This document shows positions 19,837-29,033 of a stretch of DNA of 64,000 bases, piece by piece. A model generated the notes under the pieces. That model saw only the letters and a program-made list of their open reading frames with translations. It ran no database searches and had not been told where the DNA came from. The position numbers and the translations under genes were made by a program. The DNA comes from Pedobacter sp. W3I1 (GTDB lineage Bacteria; Bacteroidota; Bacteroidia; Sphingobacteriales; Sphingobacteriaceae): the NCBI RefSeq assembly GCF_030816015.1, contig NZ_JAUSXN010000001.1:4340001-4404000 (forward strand), in the 5' to 3' direction. Every line of letters begins with the position of its first letter. The first letter of the stretch is position 1.

Positions 19837-19931
19837 CGTCATTTCGACCGCAATGGAGAAATCTTTGAACTTTTCAAATTAAACATAGCTTATAGATCTC
19901 TCCATTCCGTTTCACTTCAGTCGAGATGACG
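19837..19931. repeat. REP-like palindrome R3 (copy 2)
   Basis: It begins cgtcatttcgaccg and ends cagtcgagatgacg, with the agaaatctttgaac inner arm. The partner arm is partly decayed. Confidence 0.65.
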
Positions 19932-20174
19932 AATTTTCTATTAAAGCCCACGTAGAATATCGTCTCCGTTTGCAACGGGGATGCACGAGAACAGCGATTT
20001 TATCGCACTAAAATAATCCCTTCTCCATAATTAGCAACTTAATTAGTCTGCGTTTTTATCTTTTAAATCTGTGGGAAAAGTCCCGCCTCGTTTCCAGCTG
20101 ATCACGCAGAAAAGAGACACATATTTAAAAGAACTATAATTTTCAGCAAACAAATAAAATCAGCTTATAAAAAG

Positions 20175-20285
20175 AAAAGCCCCGTTTTACCGGAGCTTTT
20201 TTTGGTTTAGGGTGTTTGGTTTATGTTGATTATGAATAAGTCTTGAAAGTTTTATAAAAAAAGCGCCGTTACCAGCGCTTTTTTT
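20175..20285. terminator. Two successive intrinsic-terminator hairpins with no gene before them
   Basis: Hairpin 1 (20175-20204) pairs aaaagc-ccg with cgg-gctttt; hairpin 2 (20257-20285) pairs aaaaagcgc with gcgcttttt. Both carry A's on one side and T's on the other, so either strand could be read. The nearest upstream gene, ferritin, already has its own terminator 400 bases earlier. A small RNA between about 19950 and 20290 is possible but unproven. The rest of the 19932-20518 gap is AT-rich without a gene. Confidence 0.55.
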
Positions 20286-20518
20286 AAACCAAATATATAA
20301 TAATAATTAACGAGCATTACAAAAGTACAAACTTTATTCATATTAGCAAGTATTTTTATTAAAAAAATTAATTTTTTTAATAAAAAACATATAAAATGTT
20401 AAAATTCAGACATAAAAACATTTATAAATAGATATAAATCATATGATTATTAAATTTTTATATAAAAACACTAGTTTTTTACTTACAAAATCATAATTTA
20501 AGGAAATATTTAAGCAAA

Positions 20519-21967
20519 ATGATAGAAGATTTTATAAAAAATTACTTTAATCATCCAAAAACTTATGATGAAATGTTTCTAAGCGGTGATCATTACAGAA
20601 ATCACTATGCAAGTTTCATCAGCAATTTCTCTAAAGAGTCTCTCGATAACCTAAACAAAAAGGAAGAACTCGCTAAAAAGCTATTTATGAGTCAAGGTAT
20701 TACCTTTACAGTATATGATAGTGGCGAAGGCATCGAAAAAATCTTCCCTTTTGATATCATCCCGAGAATTATCACTTCAACAGAGTGGTCTTTTATAGAA
20801 AAAGGAATAAAACAACGGCTAAAAGCATTAAATCTTTTCTTAAAAGACATTTACAGCAATCAATTTATCCTAAAAGACCAGATTGTGCCTGTAAATGTAA
20901 TTTATTCCTGTCCGCATTTCTTAAGAGAGATGCATAATGTGAATGTATTACACGATATCTATATCCATATTGCCGGAATCGACCTGATCAGAGATCACGA
21001 CGGAACATTTTATGTACTGGAAGATAACCTCCGTACACCATCTGGTGTAAGCTATATGCTCGAGAACAGGGAAATCACCAAAAGGCTATTCCCCGACCTT
21101 ATTCCGCAGTGCGGTGTAAGGAGTGTAACCGAATATCCTTCCTTATTGTATAAAAATTTGATGTCGCTCTCGCCAAGGGCAGTTTCCAACCCAACAATTG
21201 TATTGCTGAGCCCCGGCATGTACAATTCTGCTTATTACGAACATACTACTTTGGCCCGCTTAATGGGTGTAGAACTGGTAGAAGGACGCGATCTCGTGGT
21301 TAAAGACCAAAAAGTATTTATGAAAACCACAACCGGCCTGCAGCAAGTGGATGTGATTTATCGCCGTGTAGATGACGACTATCTCGATCCGCTGGTTTTT
21401 AACCCGACCAGTGTACTGGGCGTAGCAGGTCTGATGGGCGCCTATCGCAAAGGCAATGTAGCTATTATTAATGCGGTAGGCAATGGCGTAGCCGACGATA
21501 AAGCCGTTTATACCTATGTACCGGATATGATCAGATACTACCTTAACGAAGAACCCATATTAAAGAATGTGCCCACTTACCAGCTCAGTAATAAAGATGA
21601 GCTCGATTATGTTTTTGCAAACATCAATACGATGGTCATTAAAAAAACCAATGGAAGCGGTGGATATGGAATGTTAATGGGCCACGCCGCAAGCGAGCAG
21701 GAAACAGAAGCATACAAAATTGAGATCCTGAAAGATCCACGCAACTTTATCGCCCAGCCCACCATCAGCCTGTCTTCTGCTCCCTGTTTTATTAACGGAA
21801 AACTGGCTCCACGCAGAATCGATCTTCGTCCCTTCGCTTTAAACGGGCCGGATGGTATTTCGATTGTTCCGGGCGGCTTAACCAGGGTAGCTTTAAAAGA
21901 AGGTTCGCTGGTAGTAAACAGCTCGCAAGGCGGCGGCAGTAAAGATACATGGGTTTTAACTTCTTAG
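20519..21967 (+). CDS. Circularly permuted type 2 ATP-grasp protein (482 aa)
   Basis: The family (old DUF404/DUF407) is predicted to join a carboxylate to an amine using ATP. The signature regions are IDLIRDHDGTFYVLEDNLRT (acidic residues for Mg-ATP), PSGVSYMLENR, DVIYRRVDDDYLDPL, VIKKTNGSGGYGMLMG (glycine-rich phosphate loop) and a final FALNGPDGISIVPGGLTRVA. The length of 482 is normal. It opens a three-gene run: the alpha-E gene starts 9 bases after its stop and the transglutaminase gene follows. Published genome analysis of this conserved trio proposed a peptide-ligase or peptide-tagging system; its real substrate is not known. Confidence 0.9.
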   Translation: MIEDFIKNYFNHPKTYDEMFLSGDHYRNHYASFISNFSKESLDNLNKKEELAKKLFMSQGITFTVYDSGEGIEKIFPFDIIPRIITSTEWSFIEKGIKQRLKALNLFLKDIYSNQFILKDQIVPVNVIYSCPHFLREMHNVNVLHDIYIHIAGIDLIRDHDGTFYVLEDNLRTPSGVSYMLENREITKRLFPDLIPQCGVRSVTEYPSLLYKNLMSLSPRAVSNPTIVLLSPGMYNSAYYEHTTLARLMGVELVEGRDLVVKDQKVFMKTTTGLQQVDVIYRRVDDDYLDPLVFNPTSVLGVAGLMGAYRKGNVAIINAVGNGVADDKAVYTYVPDMIRYYLNEEPILKNVPTYQLSNKDELDYVFANINTMVIKKTNGSGGYGMLMGHAASEQETEAYKIEILKDPRNFIAQPTISLSSAPCFINGKLAPRRIDLRPFALNGPDGISIVPGGLTRVALKEGSLVVNSSQGGGSKDTWVLTS

Positions 21968-21976
21968 AAACAGAAT

Positions 21977-22912
21977 ATGTTAAGTAGAGTTGCATCAAGC
22001 TTATATTGGCTAAGCAGATATGTTGAGCGCAGTGACGGTATGCTGCGCATGTTAAAAATAAATTACGCCTCCTCGCAAGATACCATACAGGAATTTACCT
22101 GGAAGCCGGTAATCAGGATTTTTTCATCAGATGACGAAAATGAATTATTGAATATCCAGCACGATAGCCGGGCGGTGATAGAATACCTCTTGTTAAACCG
22201 CGAGAACCCGAATTCGATTTTAAACATCGTTACCCTGGCACGGGAAAATGCACGGAGCGTTCAGGAACATATTCCAAAAGATTTATGGCAATGCCTAAAC
22301 GAATACTACCACACCGTTAAAGATGAAAAACTATTGTGGTATGTACAAAAAGACGATCCTGTTACCGCATTAGATATCTTGATTAAACAAGTAATGCTGT
22401 ATAATGGAACGGCCGATAGCGCAATGGAACGCGGGGAAAGCAGAAGTTTTATGAATATTGGCAAACACCTGGAAAGAAGTATTCAATCAGTTGATATTTT
22501 GGACATTAAATTCAGCTCCATAAGCAGTAACCCTGATCTGTTGACCGATATAGCCTACTGGAAACATTTATTGCTTTCGTTAGGTGGTTATGAACTTTAT
22601 CTTAAAACCTACAGACAAGGGTTCGATGCGAAAAACATCATTGAGCTGGCTATGCTCAACAATGATTTTCCACGGTCGGCACTATATGCCATGAATAATA
22701 TTGAAAGATATTTTAACCGGCTTAAAAGCGAAAGTAATATTGAACATTACAACAACCTATCTTTTAAAATAGGGCGTTTAAAAAGTATGATTACCTATAG
22801 CTCGGTTAACACCATGAACGAAGAGCAATTACATCATTACCTTACAGAGATCAGGGCTGAACTTTTCGGCATTGGAAACCTGTTAAATGAATATTATTTC
22901 GCAAACTCATAA
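21977..22912 (+). CDS. Alpha-E domain protein (311 aa)
   Basis: The opening MLSRVASSLYWLSRYVERSDG is the hallmark of the alpha-E family, an all-helical domain almost always encoded with the circularly permuted ATP-grasp. RGESRSFMNIGKHLERS is a second conserved segment in the middle. No catalytic residues are known for the family; it is thought to be a partner or scaffold of the ATP-grasp enzyme. Spacing of 9 bases to the upstream gene indicates one operon. Confidence 0.9.
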   Translation: MLSRVASSLYWLSRYVERSDGMLRMLKINYASSQDTIQEFTWKPVIRIFSSDDENELLNIQHDSRAVIEYLLLNRENPNSILNIVTLARENARSVQEHIPKDLWQCLNEYYHTVKDEKLLWYVQKDDPVTALDILIKQVMLYNGTADSAMERGESRSFMNIGKHLERSIQSVDILDIKFSSISSNPDLLTDIAYWKHLLLSLGGYELYLKTYRQGFDAKNIIELAMLNNDFPRSALYAMNNIERYFNRLKSESNIEHYNNLSFKIGRLKSMITYSSVNTMNEEQLHHYLTEIRAELFGIGNLLNEYYFANS

Positions 22913-23021
22913 GTTTTTTAAACTACAGATTGACACAAATTAACACAGATTCTATTTCCTTTATTGATTTTTCATCTGTGTTTATCCTTTTTATCTGTGG
23001 TAAAACATAACAATAACCATT

Positions 23022-24011
23022 ATGCCAATTTTCAAAATAAAACATATCACCAATTACAAATACGAATTGCCTGTTCGAGATAGTGCAAATCAGATTATTT
23101 TATTCCCGATTAAAGATGATTTCCAAAAAGTGGTTAAACACGACCTGAATATCTCCGGAAGTCCTGAAATTGAAATTTTTATCGATTATTACGGGAACGA
23201 AGTTGGCACTTTTACTCAAAACGAGCCGCATACCCAGCTTAAAATCTTTTCGAAAGTTAGTGTCGAAACCTTTCCGAAGCCATTACCACAAGATGATATG
23301 TTTAGCAGTGAGCAATGGAACAGCTTAAGCACCTTAAAATTTGACGTGCTGTATATCGATTATTTAAGGCAGGAAAGTTTTAATGGTATCACTCAATTAA
23401 AAGAAACGGCCCTAAACCTTAAGAATACTGAAGATACACCTTATCAAACTGCGATAAAATACTGTGCTCATGTATTTAATAATTTCGAATACATTAAAGG
23501 TGTAACGGCGGTTGATACCACTATTGATGAAATTTTAAACCTTAAGGCTGGTGTTTGCCAGGATTTTGCGCATGTATTAACAGCCATGCTGCGTTTAACC
23601 GGAATTCCTGCGAGATATGTGAGTGGTTACATCTGCCCCAATAGAGATGGTATGCGTGGCGAAGGTGCAACCCATGCCTGGGCCGAGGCTTATTTACCCG
23701 GGTACGGCTGGCTGGGTTTAGATCCTACCAATAACTGTATTGCCAACGAAAACCATGTCCGCTTGGCTGTAGGCCGTTATTTTGCCGATTGCTCGCCGGT
23801 AAAAGGTGTTTACAAAGGTGGTTTCGAGCATATTATGGAAGTTAACGTATCAGTAGGTTATAATGATGAAGACTTTAACGATAATGAAACCTACTTTCAA
23901 CCAAAAGAAGTAAACTACATCAAACCTTCGGGAACGATAAGCACCGCCAGAACGAAAAATAGCTACCAACAATATATAGAAGCCATGCAGCAACAACAGC
24001 AGCAACAGTAG
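23022..24011 (+). CDS. Transglutaminase-like cysteine protease/ligase (329 aa)
   Basis: The N-terminal ~80 residues are the beta-rich bacterial transglutaminase lead domain (ITNYKYELPVRDSANQIIL). The catalytic triad is Cys in AGVCQDFAHVL, His in GATHAWAEAYLPG and Asp in WLGLDPTNN. It is the usual third member of the ATP-grasp/alpha-E cluster and may cleave or transfer the peptide product. It has no signal peptide. The protein ends in a run of seven Gln encoded by mixed CAG/CAA codons just before the stop, which is probably a lineage-specific tail. It lies 109 bases after the alpha-E gene, so it may be co-transcribed. Confidence 0.9.
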   Translation: MPIFKIKHITNYKYELPVRDSANQIILFPIKDDFQKVVKHDLNISGSPEIEIFIDYYGNEVGTFTQNEPHTQLKIFSKVSVETFPKPLPQDDMFSSEQWNSLSTLKFDVLYIDYLRQESFNGITQLKETALNLKNTEDTPYQTAIKYCAHVFNNFEYIKGVTAVDTTIDEILNLKAGVCQDFAHVLTAMLRLTGIPARYVSGYICPNRDGMRGEGATHAWAEAYLPGYGWLGLDPTNNCIANENHVRLAVGRYFADCSPVKGVYKGGFEHIMEVNVSVGYNDEDFNDNETYFQPKEVNYIKPSGTISTARTKNSYQQYIEAMQQQQQQQ

Positions 24012-24148
24012 GCAGTTTTCAGTTACCAGTTGGAAGTTTTCAGTTGGCAGTTACCGATTGGCAATAGGCAATTTTCAGCTATCAGTTCCTTCACGCTAAA
24101 AAACTGAAAACTGTATACCGAAAACTGCTAACTGATAAAGTTTTTTTC

Positions 24149-24156
24149 TAAATTTG
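24149..24156 (+). promoter_or_regulatory. Candidate -7 box of asnS
   Basis: TAAATTTG fits TAnnTTTG and lies 20 bases before the asnS ATG. The 24012-24140 stretch before it is low-complexity (repeated cagttttcagtt-like phrases). Confidence 0.5.
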
Positions 24157-24176
24157 CGCCTTTTACAAATAACAAT

Positions 24177-25625
24177 ATGATTAAGAGACAGCAAATTAAA
24201 GATTTATTAAAGTCGACAGCATTTGACACAGAAGTAACGGTTATGGGATGGGTGAGAACTTTCCGTAATAATCAGTTTATTGCATTAAATGATGGGTCTT
24301 GCATGAGCAATATCCAGGTGGTGATCGATTTTAATAATTTACCTAATGAGCTGTTAAAAAGAATAACAACTGGCGCAGCCATTTCTGCAACGGGTAAATT
24401 AATCGAATCGCTTGGTAAAGGGCAAACAGTAGAGGTTAAGGCAACAAGTGTAGAAATTTTGGGTGATAGCGATCCTGAAAAATTTCCATTACAACCAAAG
24501 AAACACAGTTTAGAGTTTTTACGCGAAATTGCTCACCTGCGTTTCCGTACCAATACTTTTAATGCCGTTTTTAAGGTACGCCATGCTTTGGCTTTCGCTA
24601 TCCATCAATTCTACAATGAACGTGGTTTTGTGTATATGCACACCCCTATAATTACAGCAAGTGATGCGGAGGGCGCTGGTGAGATGTTCAAAGTAACCAC
24701 TTTAGATTTCGACAATACACCTCGCACTGAAGAGGGTAAAGTAGATTTTTCGCAGGATTTCTTTGCCCGTGCCACTAACCTAACGGTATCGGGGCAATTA
24801 GAAGGTGAGTTAGCGGCAATGGCTTTCGGACAGATTTATACTTTCGGTCCTACATTTAGAGCAGAAAATTCGAATACCACACGCCACCTGGCCGAGTTCT
24901 GGATGATTGAACCTGAGGTTGCCTTTGCCGATTTAGAAGATAACATGCAGCTTGCAGAAGATATGATGAAGTATGTCATTAAATATGCTTTAGATAACTG
25001 CAAAGATGAATTAGAATTTTTAAATACCCGTTTGGCTGAAGAGGATAAACAAAAACCGCAGAACGAGCGCAGCGAATTTAGCTTGTTAGAGAAATTGGAT
25101 TTCTGTTTAGCCAATGAGTTTGAACGTTTAACGTATACAGAGGCGATCAGGATTTTAAAGTCTTCTAAACCGAACCAGAAGAAACAGTTTAAATACCTGA
25201 TTGATGAATGGGGTGCTGATTTACAAAGTGAGCACGAACGTTACCTGGTAGAAAAACACTTTAAAAAACCGGTAATCTTAACCGATTATCCTGCTGATAT
25301 TAAATCGTTCTACATGCGCCAGAATGAGCCAGATGCTGAAGGCAGACAAACTGTTGCAGCAATGGATATCTTATTCCCAGGTATTGGCGAAATGATTGGT
25401 GGATCACAACGTGAGGAACGCTTAGACCGCTTAACTAAACGTATGGAAGATTTAAATATTCCGCAAGACGAACTTTGGTGGTATTTAGATACCCGCCGTT
25501 TTGGATCAGCGCCACATGCAGGTTTTGGTTTAGGTTTCGAGCGTTTAGTATTGTTCGTAACCGGAATGACCAACATTCGTGATGTAATTGCTTTCCCAAG
25601 ATTCCCGAAAAACGCAGAGTTTTAG
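24177..25625 (+). CDS. asnS: Asparaginyl-tRNA synthetase (482 aa)
   Basis: It charges tRNA-Asn directly with asparagine. The N-terminal OB-fold anticodon domain (about 1-105) includes VTVMGWVRTFRNNQF. The class II catalytic core has motif 2 in TFGPTFRAENSNTTRHLAEF and motif 3 in GFGLGFERLVLFVTG, ending RDVIAFPRFPKNAEF. AsnRS rather than AspRS is indicated by the compact length and by this C-terminus. A TAnnTTTG box and a strong terminator at 25707 make it a one-gene unit. A TTTAGGG array begins six bases after its stop. Confidence 0.96.
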   Translation: MIKRQQIKDLLKSTAFDTEVTVMGWVRTFRNNQFIALNDGSCMSNIQVVIDFNNLPNELLKRITTGAAISATGKLIESLGKGQTVEVKATSVEILGDSDPEKFPLQPKKHSLEFLREIAHLRFRTNTFNAVFKVRHALAFAIHQFYNERGFVYMHTPIITASDAEGAGEMFKVTTLDFDNTPRTEEGKVDFSQDFFARATNLTVSGQLEGELAAMAFGQIYTFGPTFRAENSNTTRHLAEFWMIEPEVAFADLEDNMQLAEDMMKYVIKYALDNCKDELEFLNTRLAEEDKQKPQNERSEFSLLEKLDFCLANEFERLTYTEAIRILKSSKPNQKKQFKYLIDEWGADLQSEHERYLVEKHFKKPVILTDYPADIKSFYMRQNEPDAEGRQTVAAMDILFPGIGEMIGGSQREERLDRLTKRMEDLNIPQDELWWYLDTRRFGSAPHAGFGLGFERLVLFVTGMTNIRDVIAFPRFPKNAEF

Positions 25626-25630
25626 GAGGG

Positions 25631-25685
25631 TTTAGGGTTTAGGGTTTAGGGTTTAGGGTTTAGGGTTTAGGGTTTAGGGTTTAGG
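25631..25685. repeat. TTTAGGG tandem array (7 full units plus a partial)
   Basis: Seven perfect TTTAGGG heptamers in a row and an eighth partial unit, placed between the asnS stop and its terminator. The unit equals the plant-type telomere repeat, but here it is a short bacterial microsatellite, probably from replication slippage. Confidence 0.9.
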
Positions 25686-25706
25686 AAAAACAAATAGCCC
25701 ATTATC

Positions 25707-25744
25707 AAAGAAGTCAAGTTTCAAAAACTTGACTTCTTTTTTTT
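25707..25744 (+). terminator. Terminator of asnS
   Basis: A 15-bp perfect stem, aaagaagtcaagttt with its complement, is followed by a T run. It would lie in the same transcript as the TTTAGGG array. Confidence 0.85.
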
Positions 25745-25844
25745 AATCCATAAATTATTTCGATTTGCAATGTTAGTATTTGGAGATATATCATGCGATA
25801 AAACCCTGAAATGAATGCAGAGAGAGAATTGAGGGAACGAATTC

Positions 25845-25919
25845 CGTCATACTAAACTTGTTTCAGTATCTATCATGCTATTTGCGTTATTAAGACCCTG
25901 AGATAAACTCAGGGTGACG
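25845..25919. repeat. REP-like palindrome R1 (copy 3, intact)
   Basis: The pairs cgtcatactaaac / gtttcagta and ccctgagat / ctcaggg, closing with gtgacg. It is the best-preserved R1 copy. Confidence 0.75.
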
Positions 25920-25936
25920 ACCGAGGAGGCGGATTC

Positions 25937-26015
25937 CGTCATACTGAACTTGTTTCAGTATCTATCATGCTATTTTGTATTCTTAAGACCCTGAGATAAA
26001 CTACCATTGACAGAC
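25937..26015. repeat. REP-like palindrome R1 (copy 4, right arm lost)
   Basis: It directly follows copy 3. The right hairpin is replaced by ctaccattgacag, the same replacement as at 18686. Confidence 0.65.
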
Positions 26016-26029
26016 TTCAATATAAGGGT

Positions 26030-26125
26030 CGTCATTGCGAGGAGGAACGACGAAGCAATCTTTCATGCTAGTAATCGTGCGATAAAGATTGCTTCGTCGG
26101 CTGAAAAAGCCTTCTTATAATGACG
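26030..26125. repeat. REP-like palindrome R2 (copy 1)
   Basis: The nested arms are cgtcattgcgag / ataatgacg and cgacgaagcaatctt / agattgcttcgtcgg. Full copies lie at 42689 and 59192 and a partial one ends at 29700. Confidence 0.75.
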
Positions 26126-26568
26126 ATGCCCTCACAGTGTGAACACAACCGAATTAATGTAAGCTAAACAAATCAAGGATTTTGAAAAATCGTCCCAGCG
26201 GGACGCCTCATGGGTAGCCAATTGCAAATTGGCGATTTCGTTCCGTAGGAACGTTTGGTGATTTAGACATTAATAGTTTTTCTATCCCTGCCAAATAAAC
26301 CTGATTGACGCGGAAAGCCCGCAGCGTAGCGAGGACTTGTAGCAGAAAGCAGGACTGAACAAAGCCAAGCACCACTGCCCTTGCTTTTCAAAAAATAACT
26401 AACAAAATCCATCGCTAGACTTACGAAGTCATCCCTGTACTCATGGCCTTTTTAGACTTCGGAAACCTAAGCACTACTGCCCTGGCTCTAAAAAAACTCA
26501 TTCTTTCCCCAGCCAGACTTACGAAGTTCTGCCTACGCTTATGCCCTTTGAAACTTCGCTAGCCACCC
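26126..26568. other. Non-coding gap before the glutamate-synthase-like gene
   Basis: Contains short hairpins near 26190-26255 (gtcccagcgggac; ccaattgcaaattgg; gttccgtaggaac) and two loosely similar segments near 26410 and 26515 (gacttacgaagt). No gene is seen. Confidence 0.5.
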
Positions 26569-28230
26569 TTAACGTCCATCATCATGCATGGTATCTCCGT
26601 AAGGATTTGCATGCGCATAATCTACCGCCGAAACCTTATAATCGGTCGGTGCAAAACTGGCCGAGGTGCTGAGTGCCATGCCCAATTCGTAACGGGTTGG
26701 ATAAGGCGTTTTTAACAAACTACCTGCGGGGATATATGGAAAACTCTCTAAATAACTCTGTATCACACTTGGGCTTACCCGCCTGTTGATATACGCCCTG
26801 CTTAGCTGATGCGTTTCTCTTAAACCCGCAGCACCCAATAATTCCACCGCACTGGCTACGGTTAAGTTGTGGAAGTTTTTAACCCGAACGGTTTTATCTT
26901 CTACTACAAGGCCTTTCATTAAACTCTGATCTTGTGTGGCCACCCCTGTTGGGCAAGTATTACTGTTACACTCTAAAGCCTGAATACAGCCCAATGCGAA
27001 CATCATGCCGCGGGCAGCATTACACATATCGGCACCAAGGGCTATGTTTTTAACCAGATCGAAACCGGTTGCCACTTTACCAGAGGCAATAATTTTAATG
27101 TGTTTTTTCAGATCAAAACCATTTAAAATATCATACACAAAAGCCACACCTTCGCGCAAAGGCATACCTACCGAATTCGAAAACTCCTGTGGTGCGGCAC
27201 CTGTTCCACCTTCGCCACCATCAACGGTGATAAAATCAGGATAAATTCCGGTTTCTATCATGGCTTTACAAATGGCATAAAATTCGCTTTTACGACCGAT
27301 ACAAAGTTTAAACCCTACTGGTTTACCATCCGATAAATCGCGGAGTTTCTTCACAAACTCCAACAAACCGATAGGCGTATTAAAGGCCGAGTGAGCCGGT
27401 GGCGACAATACATCTTTGCCTTCGGGCACTAAACGGATCCTGGCGACTTCTGAGGTTACCTTTTTGGCTGGCAACATACCACCATGCCCTGGTTTAGCTC
27501 CCTGAGAAAGTTTAATCTCAATCATTTTCACCTGATCGGTTTTTGCCCTTTCGGCGTAAGCATCATAATTAAAAGTACCATCGGCATTACGACAACCAAA
27601 ATAACCGGTACCAATCTGCCAGATTAAATCGCCACCTGGCTGACGGTGATAGTCGCTAATTCCCCCCTCGCCCGTATTGTGGGCAAAGTTGCCCATTTTA
27701 GCACCACCATTTAAAGCTAGAATGGCATTCTGACTTAAGGAACCAAAGCTCATGGCCGAAATATTATAAATACTGGCAGAGTAAGGTTTTTTGCAATCTG
27801 GTCCGCCAACAATAACGCGCGGATCTGAATTTAATTCGTGGTGCGAAATAGCGGCAATACTATGGCTTAACCATTCGTAACCATTATCGTAAACATTTAA
27901 CTGTGTTCCGAAGGGAATGGTATCGTTATCTTTTTTAGCGCGTTGATAAATTAAAGAACGGTTTAACCTGCTATAAGGTGTACCGTTGGTATCGCTTTCT
28001 ACAAAATACTGGTAAACTTTGGGCCTCAGTTCTTCCATAAAGTACCTTAAACGGCCAAAAACCGGATAGTTCCTTACAATACTATGCTTGGGCTGATATA
28101 AATCGTAAATACCCAGAATGACAAAAGGACCTGTAAAAATGAATGTCCACCATAAAAAGGGATGATACAAGCCCAGCATAATGGTGAGGGCAATTAAAAA
28201 TGCGGCAATGGCGACGAAAGCTTTTCTCAT
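26569..28230 (-). CDS. FMN-binding glutamate-synthase-family protein (553 aa)
   Basis: Two N-terminal membrane segments (about residues 4-45) precede a GltB-like central and FMN-binding domain. Visible are SFGSLSQNAILALNGGAKMG, NTGEGGISDYH, KLSQGAKPGHGGMLP, DFITVDGGEGGTGAAP and IIASGKVATGFDLVKNIALG. The cluster CIQALECNSNTCPTGVATQ carries the Cys residues that hold a 3Fe-4S centre in glutamate synthases. It lacks the glutamine amidotransferase domain and C-terminal beta helix of full GltB, so it is a stand-alone FMN oxidoreductase whose substrate is uncertain. It is divergent from the YciO-type gene with 83 bases between starts. Confidence 0.9.
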   Translation of the reverse strand: MRKAFVAIAAFLIALTIMLGLYHPFLWWTFIFTGPFVILGIYDLYQPKHSIVRNYPVFGRLRYFMEELRPKVYQYFVESDTNGTPYSRLNRSLIYQRAKKDNDTIPFGTQLNVYDNGYEWLSHSIAAISHHELNSDPRVIVGGPDCKKPYSASIYNISAMSFGSLSQNAILALNGGAKMGNFAHNTGEGGISDYHRQPGGDLIWQIGTGYFGCRNADGTFNYDAYAERAKTDQVKMIEIKLSQGAKPGHGGMLPAKKVTSEVARIRLVPEGKDVLSPPAHSAFNTPIGLLEFVKKLRDLSDGKPVGFKLCIGRKSEFYAICKAMIETGIYPDFITVDGGEGGTGAAPQEFSNSVGMPLREGVAFVYDILNGFDLKKHIKIIASGKVATGFDLVKNIALGADMCNAARGMMFALGCIQALECNSNTCPTGVATQDQSLMKGLVVEDKTVRVKNFHNLTVASAVELLGAAGLRETHQLSRAYINRRVSPSVIQSYLESFPYIPAGSLLKTPYPTRYELGMALSTSASFAPTDYKVSAVDYAHANPYGDTMHDDGR

Positions 28231-28313
28231 AATAATAGATTAGCGTATGTTTTGTTGGTACAAAGATTAGGATTATTAAACAACTGACACCATTAATTTG
28301 TTATTTTTACGCT

Positions 28314-28934
28314 ATGCTTATTAAGATATATCCAGAAAACCCCAACGAAAGAGCCATTGAACAAGTTGTTGAGGTGCTGAAAAAAGGCGGTTTAATCATT
28401 TACCCTACCGATACCATTTATGGTTTGGGCTGCGATATTACCAACCCAAAGGCCATCGAAAAAATCTGCCGTTTACGGGGCATCAAACCTGAGAAAGCGA
28501 ACTTCTCTTTCATCTGTCACGATTTAAAGCACATTTCCGACTATATCAAACCGATTGACAATACCACTTTCAGGGTGCTGAAGAAAGCTTTACCCGGGCC
28601 ATTTACGTTTATCTTTAACGCAAACAACAACGTACCCAAACTATTGAGTTCGAATAAAAAAACGGTCGGCATCCGTGTTCCCGATAACAATATTGCCCGT
28701 TGTATTGTAAAAGAACTGGGTAACCCTATCCTATCTACTTCAATAAAGGATGACGATGATGTAATTGAATACTCTACCGACCCGGAATTGATCCACGAAA
28801 AATACGAAGATCTGGTCGACCTGGTCATTGACGGTGGCTTTGGCGATAACGAAGCATCTACTGTAATTGATTGTACCACGGGCGAGTTCGAAGTAATTCG
28901 TGAGGGTAAAGGGAATATTGAAGAGTATTTGTAG
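28314..28934 (+). CDS. YciO/TsaC-type L-threonylcarbamoyladenylate synthase family protein (206 aa)
   Basis: The YrdC fold is shown by KKGGLIIYPTDTIYGLGCDI, the RLRGIKPEKANFSFIC stretch, the LPGPFTFIF core motif and KKTVGIRVPDNNIA. TsaC and Sua5 make the threonylcarbamoyl-adenylate used for t6A37 in tRNA. The sequence follows E. coli YciO along its whole length (IYPENPNERAIEQ start, VDLVIDGGFGDNEASTVIDC, REGKGNIEEYL end), so I place it in the YciO branch, whose activity is weaker and less clear than that of TsaC. It is followed by repeats and no terminator is obvious. Confidence 0.85.
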   Translation: MLIKIYPENPNERAIEQVVEVLKKGGLIIYPTDTIYGLGCDITNPKAIEKICRLRGIKPEKANFSFICHDLKHISDYIKPIDNTTFRVLKKALPGPFTFIFNANNNVPKLLSSNKKTVGIRVPDNNIARCIVKELGNPILSTSIKDDDDVIEYSTDPELIHEKYEDLVDLVIDGGFGDNEASTVIDCTTGEFEVIREGKGNIEEYL

Positions 28935-29033
28935 CGACCGAGCAAAACCTCCCCCAGCCTCTCCTGTAGGAGGGGAGTTTCCCTCACAGTTTCAAAGGGA
29001 TCAATCCTAAGGATGCCTACAACATGCCCTATA

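Noticed and set aside
25631..25685. Eukaryotic telomere contamination
   Set aside because: The array is only about 55 bp and is embedded between asnS and its own terminator; a microsatellite is enough to explain it.
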